The notes under the pieces were generated by a model. It made no database searches and was not told the origin of the DNA. It saw only the letters and a program-made list of their open reading frames with translations. A stretch of 13,363 bases of DNA from Candidatus Peribacterales bacterium (GTDB lineage Bacteria > Patescibacteriota > Gracilibacteria > Peribacterales > Peribacteraceae). A program made the translations under genes and the position numbers. Location of the stretch: positions 1-13,363 of the forward strand of contig JAKFXO010000075.1 in the NCBI GenBank assembly GCA_021731345.1, in the 5' to 3' direction. Positions 1 through 7,592 of this stretch are shown in pieces. The first letter of the stretch is position 1, and the number at the start of each line of letters is the position of its first letter.

Positions 1-1
1 G

Positions 2-3000
2 AACATTGGTACGACGGTGCAGAACAATATTCAGATGTACGACGATGTTCCTCCAGGACTCACGTTTGAACCGAACGGTTCGACACCAGGATGCACAGAG
101 CACAATGCTCACGTGTACTGCGCAGCGCAGACATTCCAGCCTGGCCAGAGTGTCAGCTACACGCTGAAGTTCAGGGCAAACCAGAACATTCCGTGCAACT
201 CGGACATCATCAACGAAGCTGAGCTCGAGCAGAACGGTACGGTGTTTAAGTACTCCAACCAGACGCACACCGCCGTGCAGTGCACGATTCCAAAACTTGA
301 TATCACCAAGTCCGCTCCTCCAACCATCGGTATTGGCGGAACCATCACGTATAGCTTTAGCTTGAGAAACACGAGCGCTACGCAAACTGCGACACAGGTT
401 GAGCTCTACGACTTCAACGTCGACGCACAGGCAAACCCACTCATGCCGTACTTCACGTTCCAGTCCATCTCACTCGGTTCCTGTGACCCGCTGGATAACC
501 AAGGTCGCATCCACTGTAACTTGCCTGACCTCGCACCGAGCCAAGTCGTGAACTTCACGATGACATTCTCTGTTCCGAACAATCAGAACCTCTGTGGTCT
601 CACGATCATCAACCAGGTCGACGTGTGGACGCAGCATGACGAAGCAAACGCAGACTGGGACAAAGCTCAGACTGTCGTGCAGTGTGTACCGACAACGGCT
701 GACGTTTCCATCGTCAAGAGCGGTCCTGCTTCCGTGAACCGCGGCAGCAACATCACGTACTCTCTCGTCGTCAGTAACGCAGGTCCTGCAACCGCAACGA
801 ACGTTGTGACGCATGACCAAATTCCTGCCGGTCTCACGTTTGTGTCCGCAAGCGGCGCTACATGTACTCAGACCAACGGCGCCATCGACTGTACGATCGG
901 AAGCCTAGCCGTCGGCGCACCACAGACCATTCTCCTCAACTTCTCGACGCCAGCTCCAGGTCAGAGCTGTACTCCAGGTAGCGTGCAGAACGTTGCGACA
1001 GTGACTGCTCAGACCACTGATCCAAACACCGCAAACAACTCGAGCCAGACCTTCACGTCTCTCACATGTCCGCAGACTTCTACTGCAGACATCAGCGTTG
1101 TGAAGACAGGTCCAGCGACAGTTGTCCGCGGTAACCAAATTGCGTACTCCATCTTTGTCGCTAACTCCGGTCCTTCCACTGCTACAGGCGTCAGCATCAC
1201 GGACGTCATTCCTACTGGCTTCACGTACGTGAGTGCTACTGGCGCTACATGTGCCGTCACCGGTAACCAGAGCCAAGTCGGTTGTACCGTCGGTACGCTT
1301 GCTGCAGGAGCTTCTGCAAACATCGTTCTGACCTTCATGACTCCGGTCATGGCGCAGAACTGTACGCAGACCATTGCAACAAACGTTGTCTCAGTCACGT
1401 CAGTCACTATTGATCCGAACCTGAACAATAACTCAAGCAGTGCTGTGACAACGCTCACCTGTCCGCAGGATACGTCCGCAGACGTCGCTGTGCTGAAGTT
1501 CGGTCCAGCAACTGTTGTCCGTGGTAACCAGATTACGTACACGCTCATCGTGGCGAACTACGGTCCAGGTACTGCTCAGGGAATCACACTGTCTGATCCG
1601 ATCCCAGCCGGCCTCACATTCGTGTCATCCTCCGGTGGACAGTGTTCGGTTGTCGCAAACGTTCTCACCTGCACCGTCGGCACATTGCCATCTGGTCAGT
1701 CGAGCCCGATCATCAGCGCTACGTTCCTTGCTCCGACCATCCAAGCTTGTACGGCTTCCTCCGTTACTAATACAGCCACCATTACGGCAACGACGCCGGA
1801 TGCTCAGCTTGGTAACAACACCGCAAGTGCAACCACGGCCATCACCTGCCCTGCAGCTGATACGGCTGATCTCTCCATCGTGAAGACCGGTACGCAGACA
1901 GCTCAGTACGGCGCACAAGTCACGTACTCACTTACGGTGACAAACGGCGGTCCGTCGAGCGTCGATAACGTGACGGTCAGTGACACGTTCCCAGTCGGAC
2001 TCACATACGTTTCCGTTACGGGAGCGGTGTGTCAGCTCGCACTTCCTAACAGCACAACGATCGGAGGAGTTCTCTCCTGTGATGTCGGCACGCTCGCATC
2101 CGGTGCTACGAAGACTATTCAGTTCATCTTCACGAGCGCCGCTGCTCCAGCACAGTGCACGCAGACAACCATCATCAATAACGCAACTGTGTCAGAGGCT
2201 GATCCAAACGTGACAGATCCAAACACGACGAACAATCAGAGCTCTGCCTCGACAACTCTGACGTGTCCTACATCGTCGTCCGATCTCTCGATTGTGAAGA
2301 CGGGTCCTGCCACCGTGGCACGCGGCAATAACATCACGTACACGCTGAGCGTCACGAACACGAGCACGGCAACGACTGCGAACACGTACACCGTGACAGA
2401 TGCTGTGCCAACCGGACTCACATTTGTTCCGACTGGCAGTAGCGCCAACTGTACGTTGCAGGGTGCTAACGTCGTCTGTACTGGTTCCATCGCTCCAGCG
2501 CAGACTATCCCGCTCACCCTTATCTTCTCCGTACCGACCATCGCAAACTGTACGCAGTCTGTCGCTACGAACACTGCAGTTGTTGCGGGCCAGCTCGCTG
2601 ATTCGAACACGGCGAATAACACGAGCACTGCTACAACGACACTGACATGTCCGACCACGACGACTGATCTCTCCATCACGAAGACTGGTCCGTCCACTGT
2701 TGTCCGCGGTAGCACCGTGACGTACACCATTGTTGCAACGAACAATGGTCCATCGACTGCTACAAACGTTGTGGTCACTGATGCCTTCTCCTCTGAGTAC
2801 ACCTATTCATCTGCAAGCGGCGCAACATGTAACGTCAGCGGAAACGTTCTCACCTGCACCATCGGCACCATGACGTCTGGTCAGAGCGTGACGATCACTG
2901 CGATCTTCACCGCCAAGACCTCAAGCGGAACATGTTCCACTGCGACCGTGACGAACACGGCATCTGTCACATCTGACACTGCTGATTCCAACACGGGTAA

Positions 3001-3691
3001 TAACACGAGCAGCGCTGTCACGACACAGCTCACCTGCGCTACTGCTGAAATCTCGGTCTACAAGACGGACAACCGTTCCACGGCCAACGTCCTCGACCGT
3101 CTGCGTTACAGCATCATCATTACGAATAACAGCAGCACAGTTGCAAACAGCTTGCTTGTGACAGACAACGTTCCGTACGGCCTCACTATTCTCACCGTCT
3201 CTGATGGAGGAACAGTGAACGGTCAGCAGGTTCGTTGGACGGATATCAGTGTTCCAGCAAACTCCAGCCGCACGCTCTACATTGATACGGAAGTTAGGAG
3301 CGACGTTGGTAACGGTTCTATCGTCCGCAACACTGTGGACGTGAACGGCAAGACAGCCACGGACGAGACGACGATCTACAACAACACGTACGTCAATCCT
3401 CCGCCTCCACCGTACTACCCACCAAACCCTCCACCTCCGTACTATCCTCCGAACCCGAACCCTCCTCCGGTGTATTACCCGCCAAACCCTCCACCAGTTG
3501 TCTATCCTCAGACAGGTGACAAGGTAGTAGATCTCTATGGCGCCAAGATCGACACCGCGAGCGTGACGCCAGTAACTCCGAAGGCAGCGCAGGACGACAA
3601 CGGATTCTCCGCAGTCTTCTACGCCACTCTCATCGCTCTGCTCGCAGTAGGATCTGCCGCAGCAACACGGTTCATCAGTTTCGGTCTCTAG
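2..3691 (+). CDS. DUF11-repeat giant surface protein, 5' partial
   Basis: The frame is open to the left edge, so the true start lies outside the window; the GTG at 17 is not a convincing start. The product is a chain of about nine DUF11-type (Ig-like, isopeptide/adhesin-style) repeats of about 115-140 residues. Repeat starts fall near 293, 695, 1082, 1475, 1862, 2276, 2660 and 3044, and each opens with a version of (T/S)ADxSxVKTGPATVxRG. Most repeats carry four regularly placed cysteines, suggesting disulfides outside the cell. After the repeats comes a Pro/Tyr-rich stretch (about 3395-3511, PPPPYYPPNP type), then a YPQTG sequence, about 35 polar residues and a C-terminal hydrophobic segment (about 3602-3691) that should anchor the protein. 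The likely role is an extracellular stalk or adhesin. YPQTG resembles a sortase motif but sits too far from the membrane segment to be a classic LPXTG signal. The family is confident; the exact function is unknown. Confidence 0.88.
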   Translation, partial: NIGTTVQNNIQMYDDVPPGLTFEPNGSTPGCTEHNAHVYCAAQTFQPGQSVSYTLKFRANQNIPCNSDIINEAELEQNGTVFKYSNQTHTAVQCTIPKLDITKSAPPTIGIGGTITYSFSLRNTSATQTATQVELYDFNVDAQANPLMPYFTFQSISLGSCDPLDNQGRIHCNLPDLAPSQVVNFTMTFSVPNNQNLCGLTIINQVDVWTQHDEANADWDKAQTVVQCVPTTADVSIVKSGPASVNRGSNITYSLVVSNAGPATATNVVTHDQIPAGLTFVSASGATCTQTNGAIDCTIGSLAVGAPQTILLNFSTPAPGQSCTPGSVQNVATVTAQTTDPNTANNSSQTFTSLTCPQTSTADISVVKTGPATVVRGNQIAYSIFVANSGPSTATGVSITDVIPTGFTYVSATGATCAVTGNQSQVGCTVGTLAAGASANIVLTFMTPVMAQNCTQTIATNVVSVTSVTIDPNLNNNSSSAVTTLTCPQDTSADVAVLKFGPATVVRGNQITYTLIVANYGPGTAQGITLSDPIPAGLTFVSSSGGQCSVVANVLTCTVGTLPSGQSSPIISATFLAPTIQACTASSVTNTATITATTPDAQLGNNTASATTAITCPAADTADLSIVKTGTQTAQYGAQVTYSLTVTNGGPSSVDNVTVSDTFPVGLTYVSVTGAVCQLALPNSTTIGGVLSCDVGTLASGATKTIQFIFTSAAAPAQCTQTTIINNATVSEADPNVTDPNTTNNQSSASTTLTCPTSSSDLSIVKTGPATVARGNNITYTLSVTNTSTATTANTYTVTDAVPTGLTFVPTGSSANCTLQGANVVCTGSIAPAQTIPLTLIFSVPTIANCTQSVATNTAVVAGQLADSNTANNTSTATTTLTCPTTTTDLSITKTGPSTVVRGSTVTYTIVATNNGPSTATNVVVTDAFSSEYTYSSASGATCNVSGNVLTCTIGTMTSGQSVTITAIFTAKTSSGTCSTATVTNTASVTSDTADSNTGNNTSSAVTTQLTCATAEISVYKTDNRSTANVLDRLRYSIIITNNSSTVANSLLVTDNVPYGLTILTVSDGGTVNGQQVRWTDISVPANSSRTLYIDTEVRSDVGNGSIVRNTVDVNGKTATDETTIYNNTYVNPPPPPYYPPNPPPPYYPPNPNPPPVYYPPNPPPVVYPQTGDKVVDLYGAKIDTASVTPVTPKAAQDDNGFSAVFYATLIALLAVGSAAATRFISFGL

Positions 3692-3705
3692 TCCGTATCA
3701 AAAAG

Positions 3706-3748
3706 CATTCCGTCCTCGAGTATTCTCGGGGGCGGAATGTTTGTATTT
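3706..3748 (+). terminator. Rho-independent terminator after the DUF11 gene
   Basis: A 15-bp stem (3706-3720 with 3725-3739) contains two G-U pairs and has a TATT loop. It is followed by the T-rich run TTTGTATTT and starts 15 nt after the DUF11 stop codon. It separates the DUF11 gene from the vanW promoter immediately downstream. Confidence 0.9.
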
Positions 3749-3774
3749 GATTAATATGTAAATTATGTTATAAT
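3747..3774 (+). promoter_or_regulatory. Sigma-70-type promoter of the vanW gene
   Basis: TTGATT (3747-3752), a 16-bp spacer and a perfect TATAAT (3769-3774), with an extended -10 TG at 3766-3767. The predicted transcription start near 3781 gives a very short leader of about 16 nt. The Shine-Dalgarno-like AGGAAA (3784-3789) precedes the ATG at 3797. Confidence 0.75.
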
Positions 3775-3796
3775 AACAATAACAGGAAACACACAT

Positions 3797-5143
3797 ATGA
3801 ACGTCAATACTCACATGACACTCCGGCGCTCACTTCTTGCAACTTTTTTGACATTGAACGTCGTGGCGCTCGTGGCTCTTGTGCAAACTCAAGTACAAGG
3901 AGCTGCACTGACGCAGCCGATTGTCACCAAGCAGGAAGTCGCACTGATGCCGATCACATCATCATCTTTTCCGTCTGTGAACATGGGAGCTGCTATAGAC
4001 TCCCGTAAGGAGATGCTTGAGCGTGCCATTCATGTGACCTTTGTGAAAGAGGCTGGCTCAGAGCCAATCTCGACGTTTGATCTCGCGCTGAAAGATCATC
4101 CGCTCTGGATCATGTTTGATGTTCGCGGGGATCAGGGTGAGGCCGTCATTGACCTTGAGCGTGTGAAGCAGCATCTCATTAGCTATCCACCACAGAATAT
4201 TCCGGAGCCGCAGTCGTGCGTGCTTCTGTCCTCGTGGGTGGATGATGACGGTGTGACGCGTGCGCAGACTGACTGTATTGCAAAGAGCGGCTTCGTCTAC
4301 GACCAAAATATTCTCGCGAACATGGTGAAGGATGCGTTTGAAAAAGGAGAGGACACCGTTGAATACGTCCTGACGTCCGTTGCTGCAGTTGTCACAGATC
4401 CTACAAACGGCAGTGAGATGCCGATGAAACTACTGGCTACTGGTCACTCAAGCTTTGAGGGGTCTGGTGCTGCTCGTAAGTCCAATGTTCGCAAGGGCTT
4501 GAATGAGCGTGTCCATAACGTCTTGGTTCCTGCCGATACAGTATTTTCTTTCAATGACACGCTTGGCATCGTCTCTGTGAATAGGGGATGGCAGATGGCT
4601 CTGACGATTTTCGAGGGAGTGAATCTTCGTCCGGCTCCGGGCGGCGGTATTTGTCAGGTCTCTACGACCACGTACCGCGCAGCCCTTGCTGCAGGTCTGC
4701 CGATTGTCGAGCAGAAGAGCCACAGCTTGTATGTGACGTACTACGAAAAGTTTGGCGTCGGACAGGATGCGACCATTTTCCCAGGCAAGCAGGATTTCAA
4801 ATTCTTGAACGACACCGGAGCTCCGCTTCTCATTCAGGCGTACAACCAAGGTGATGAAGCATTTGTTCGTATCTACGGTGCGGATGATGGACGCAATGTG
4901 TCTGTGACGGGTCCGTACTTCGGCAAGACTGCACCGAAAGACCTGCTCGACAACGGCAAAATTCTGAAGAATAACGAAATCGGTTGGGTACGCACCGTCA
5001 GGCCTGTCGGTGGTGAAGAGAAGCGCGAAGTCTTTGTCGCCAGATACAACGCAATCCCTAAGTCACTGTCCACCAAGTGGGAACTCAAGACTGAGATCAC
5101 GCGAGGAGATATGACGAAAAATATTGTCGCGTCCGAACACTAG
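3797..5143 (+). CDS. VanW family protein
   Basis: A 448-residue protein with an N-terminal hydrophobic segment (about residues 10-35) that serves as signal peptide or membrane anchor, so the rest acts outside the membrane. Residues about 80-200 form a less conserved region that could be the peptidoglycan-binding-like domain often found before VanW. The VanW domain covers about 216-356, with the signature GGGICQVSTTTYRAAL (starting near 282), preceded by FSFNDTLG and followed by an HSLYV segment and GQDATIFPG. The VanW family is named after an accessory gene of the vanB vancomycin-resistance cluster. Its biochemical role is not settled, and in this kind of organism it is more likely a cell-envelope protein than a resistance determinant. 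The ATG at 3797 is supported by AGGAAA 7 nt upstream and a strong promoter. The gene ends convergently with the permease gene, sharing CTAG. Confidence 0.9.
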   Translation: MNVNTHMTLRRSLLATFLTLNVVALVALVQTQVQGAALTQPIVTKQEVALMPITSSSFPSVNMGAAIDSRKEMLERAIHVTFVKEAGSEPISTFDLALKDHPLWIMFDVRGDQGEAVIDLERVKQHLISYPPQNIPEPQSCVLLSSWVDDDGVTRAQTDCIAKSGFVYDQNILANMVKDAFEKGEDTVEYVLTSVAAVVTDPTNGSEMPMKLLATGHSSFEGSGAARKSNVRKGLNERVHNVLVPADTVFSFNDTLGIVSVNRGWQMALTIFEGVNLRPAPGGGICQVSTTTYRAALAAGLPIVEQKSHSLYVTYYEKFGVGQDATIFPGKQDFKFLNDTGAPLLIQAYNQGDEAFVRIYGADDGRNVSVTGPYFGKTAPKDLLDNGKILKNNEIGWVRTVRPVGGEEKREVFVARYNAIPKSLSTKWELKTEITRGDMTKNIVASEH

Positions 5144-5964
5144 GAAGATAGTGCAGTCTGGGTTCGCGGTGTGCGAGCCAGTTTCCAGGCGACCGTTGCA
5201 AAGAGTGCGTACGCAATGCCGCCGAGAATCTGCAGAATGGATGGCGTTGCTTCGTAGCCGATGATGATCTTTGCGATGTCCGCAAGCAGCGTGTCATCCG
5301 CAAGCAGCCAACTTGTGTCCCAGATTGTGGAGCTGAGAACCGAGATTGTTCCCGCCTCGTGAAATTCTCCGATGCCGTGCATCGTCAGGCCAGCGCCGAG
5401 GATCAGAAGAAACACACCCGTGACATTGAAGAAGACGTGCAGAGGAATCATGCGTACGCCACGCAGCATGAGTGCTGCAACTGCGATCGCAAGAACCATG
5501 CCCATGCCGACTCCGGCCAGTGTGTGCACATTGGAGCTACTCAGCAGTGTGGCATGGATGAGTATCGCCATCTCAGCACCTTCTCGAGCTGTGCTGGTGA
5601 AACTTAAGAAAAAGATGCCAATGGCACTGCCTCCGGCAATGTGCATGGCCATGTTCTTTTCGACGTGCGCTTTCATGTTTCGTCCCGATGCTGCCATCCA
5701 TCCAATCATCCACAGGAGTAGTCCTGCGGCCGTGAACATCATGATGCCTTCGTAGATTTCTTTTGCTTCATCACCGAGTGACGCAGCGTACGTCTGCATG
5801 AGCCATGCAAGTACGACGCTGAATAAGATGCCAGCTCCGACGCCAGACCAAAGTGCCGAAATAAAATTTCGTTGGTTGGAGCGCTGCAAGTACGCAAGCA
5901 TGACGCACACGACGAGTGACGCTTCAAACGTTTCACGAAGTGAGATGAGCAGTGCGGTGGTCAT
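5140..5964 (-). CDS. FTR1 family iron permease
   Basis: A 274-residue, very hydrophobic protein with about seven membrane segments, the usual layout of the FTR1/EfeU family. Both hallmark REXXE motifs are present: RETFE at residues 10-14 in the first helix and REGAE at 127-131 in the fourth. In characterised members these acidic motifs bind and pass ferric iron. The length is typical of a bacterial EfeU-type permease without extra periplasmic domains. No EfeO, EfeB or multicopper oxidase partner is in the window, so the iron-oxidising partner is missing, encoded elsewhere or not needed. The start chosen is the ATG at 5964; its upstream sequence is C-rich and has no Shine-Dalgarno motif. It lies 91 nt downstream of the histidine kinase gene on the same strand and may be co-transcribed with it. 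Confidence 0.88.
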   Translation of the reverse strand: MTTALLISLRETFEASLVVCVMLAYLQRSNQRNFISALWSGVGAGILFSVVLAWLMQTYAASLGDEAKEIYEGIMMFTAAGLLLWMIGWMAASGRNMKAHVEKNMAMHIAGGSAIGIFFLSFTSTAREGAEMAILIHATLLSSSNVHTLAGVGMGMVLAIAVAALMLRGVRMIPLHVFFNVTGVFLLILGAGLTMHGIGEFHEAGTISVLSSTIWDTSWLLADDTLLADIAKIIIGYEATPSILQILGGIAYALFATVAWKLARTPRTQTALSS

Positions 5965-6015
5965 GCGAGAGAGGGGAATGCGCGGAACGTGAAATTGTCC
6001 GCCGCTGGTATGACA

Positions 6016-6039
6016 AGACTAACGAAGCTTCGTCTGTCT
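6016..6039. repeat. Imperfect inverted repeat between kinase and permease genes
   Basis: A perfect 12-bp palindrome ACGAAGCTTCGT (6022-6033) is flanked by a second matching pair, AGAC (6016-6019) and GTCT (6036-6039), giving a dyad of 24 bp with one mismatched step. It lies in the 91-nt gap upstream of the permease start. No T-run follows on either strand, so it is not an obvious terminator. It could be an operator or an mRNA hairpin. Confidence 0.35.
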
Positions 6040-6055
6040 CGCAAACGTTGTTTTC

Positions 6056-7477
6056 TTACGCAATCGGCAACTTAACCGTGACCGTGGTGCCTTTGCCTTC
6101 TTTGCTTGTAATGAACACACGACCAGACGCCTGCTCTATGATTCCTTTCACGATGTAGAGTCCGAGGCCGTTGCCGTCTGCTTTGTACTTTGTTGCATTA
6201 CCGCCGCGTGTAAATTCTTCAAACATGCGGTGCAAATCTTTGCGTGGAATACCGCATCCGTGGTCAACCACGGAGAATTCGGCATACTTTCCAATGCGCT
6301 TGGACTTGAGCGTAATCGTCGCTTTATCAGGAGAGAAGTCGATGGCGTTCGTCACAAGTTCCTGTGCGACACCTGCGATGAGTTTCGGATCAAGCTTCAT
6401 CGTGATGTTCTGCTCAAGATCCATGACGATGCGCTGTCCGCGGATTGCCAACTTTGGTGCAGCTTCTTTTGCGACTTGTTCCAGAACTGACGTGAGCGAC
6501 GCAAACTCAGCTTTGTACTCCACTTTTCCGGCATGCACGGTATCTGCACTCTTGAGTGTTTTGAGGATGGACGTCAGACGTTTCACGCCTTCCTGAATAT
6601 TCACGATGCTGCGCTGAATGGATGCAGGACCTTCATCCTCCAGTTCTTCGAGTGACCAGCTGATGATAGTCAGTGGGCCGCCGAGCTGATGGAACGCGAG
6701 CCTGAGGAGTCCCGAGCGTTCGATCTCCAATTTTTCGAGTGCTTCCAAACGACGCCTCCAGATAAAGAGCGAGCTTCCTGCACCGAGACAGACAGATGCG
6801 AGCAAAATGAGAAGAAGTGCGACCGGAGAGAAAATGCTATTACTCAAATTCTTAAATTCATCGGCCGACATATCAATGCCGAGCACGCCTGCTACTTGTC
6901 CGTTGCTGCGGCGAATGGGCGCGTAGCCAGAAATACTGGAACCCCATTGATCGGACGCAACGTGTTCATCCACTGTTGGATGCAAAAACGCTTCAGTGCC
7001 CAGAGCTGGCCATTCTCGCCAGTCGTATATTTCGCCTGGGATGGATGCAACTTCATCTTCATCCACACGACCGTTTTCATTGAGATCCAATTCCGCATCA
7101 GTGCGAGCGAGGTCACCGTCTGCGACGAATTCCAAGTGATTCGGATCATCAGTTTTGCGCATGATGTAGGCAAACTGCACATTTGTGATGCTGTCGCGCA
7201 TCGAATGCAATTTCATGACAGTGTCACGGAGCGCGCGAGATGAATGAATAGTGTCTCCAGTTTTGATGTCATCCAACGTTTCACCGGAAAATTGCATCGC
7301 TGCAGCAGCCGCTGTGCTCTGAAGCTTATCCTTCAGCTGTTGCTCCATAATCTCGCGTCCACGGAAGAAGAACAGCAAACCAGCCAGTGTCATCGCAAGG
7401 ATGATAACGACTGCGATCATCGCAATAGGCGCGAGAACACGAAGTCGGCCTTTGAAATTATTTTTTGTATATTCCAT
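6056..7477 (-). CDS. Orphan membrane sensor histidine kinase
   Basis: 473 residues. TM1 spans about residues 15-38, an extracytoplasmic sensor 40-215 and TM2 about 216-240, followed by a short coiled linker without a recognisable HAMP domain. The HisKA helix carries the phospho-acceptor H263 in FHQLGGPL, and the HATPase_c domain has N-box N377 (LVTNAIDF), G1 box DHGCGIP (405-411), F-box (EEFTRGG) and G2 box GNGLGLYIV. The sensor looks like a PDC/Cache-type fold (YAPI, GVLGIDM near its end) and contains a 12-residue EF-hand-like loop at 131-142. All kinase catalytic elements are present, but no response regulator is adjacent, so its output is unknown. The ATG at 7477 is supported by AAGGTGA starting 13 nt upstream. 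It may be co-transcribed with the iron permease, hinting at metal or envelope sensing; that link is inference only. Confidence 0.9.
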   Translation of the reverse strand: MEYTKNNFKGRLRVLAPIAMIAVVIILAMTLAGLLFFFRGREIMEQQLKDKLQSTAAAAAMQFSGETLDDIKTGDTIHSSRALRDTVMKLHSMRDSITNVQFAYIMRKTDDPNHLEFVADGDLARTDAELDLNENGRVDEDEVASIPGEIYDWREWPALGTEAFLHPTVDEHVASDQWGSSISGYAPIRRSNGQVAGVLGIDMSADEFKNLSNSIFSPVALLLILLASVCLGAGSSLFIWRRRLEALEKLEIERSGLLRLAFHQLGGPLTIISWSLEELEDEGPASIQRSIVNIQEGVKRLTSILKTLKSADTVHAGKVEYKAEFASLTSVLEQVAKEAAPKLAIRGQRIVMDLEQNITMKLDPKLIAGVAQELVTNAIDFSPDKATITLKSKRIGKYAEFSVVDHGCGIPRKDLHRMFEEFTRGGNATKYKADGNGLGLYIVKGIIEQASGRVFITSKEGKGTTVTVKLPIA

Positions 7478-7491
7478 ATGGATTTCACCTT

Positions 7492-7521
7492 AGTGTAGCA
7501 GAAAACACTGAAAATTTCCAG
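7492..7521 (-). promoter_or_regulatory. Probable promoter of the histidine kinase gene
   Basis: Reading the minus strand: a weak -35 CTGGAA (7521-7516), an 18-bp spacer and an extended -10 TGC-TACACT (TG at 7500-7499, TACACT 7497-7492). Downstream lies the Shine-Dalgarno AAGGTGA (7490-7484) and the ATG at 7477. The -35 is poor; the extended -10 carries most of the support. Confidence 0.45.
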
Positions 7522-7560
7522 CACGGCGACTCGCCTACGTCTTTGTCAGATGCCGCGCTC

Positions 7561-7589
7561 TTCACAAAAAACGCCTTTTCCGCTATACT
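7561..7589 (+). promoter_or_regulatory. Probable promoter of the SLH protein gene
   Basis: TTCACA (7561-7566), a 17-bp spacer and TATACT (7584-7589). The predicted transcription start (about 7593-7597) coincides with the first ATG at 7593. The mRNA is therefore either leaderless or translated from a later start. Confidence 0.55.
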
Positions 7590-7592
7590 GAC

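Noticed and set aside
3797..5143. Vancomycin-resistance determinant
   Set aside because: VanW alone does not confer resistance, and no vanH, vanA/B or vanX-like gene is present; a general envelope role is more likely.
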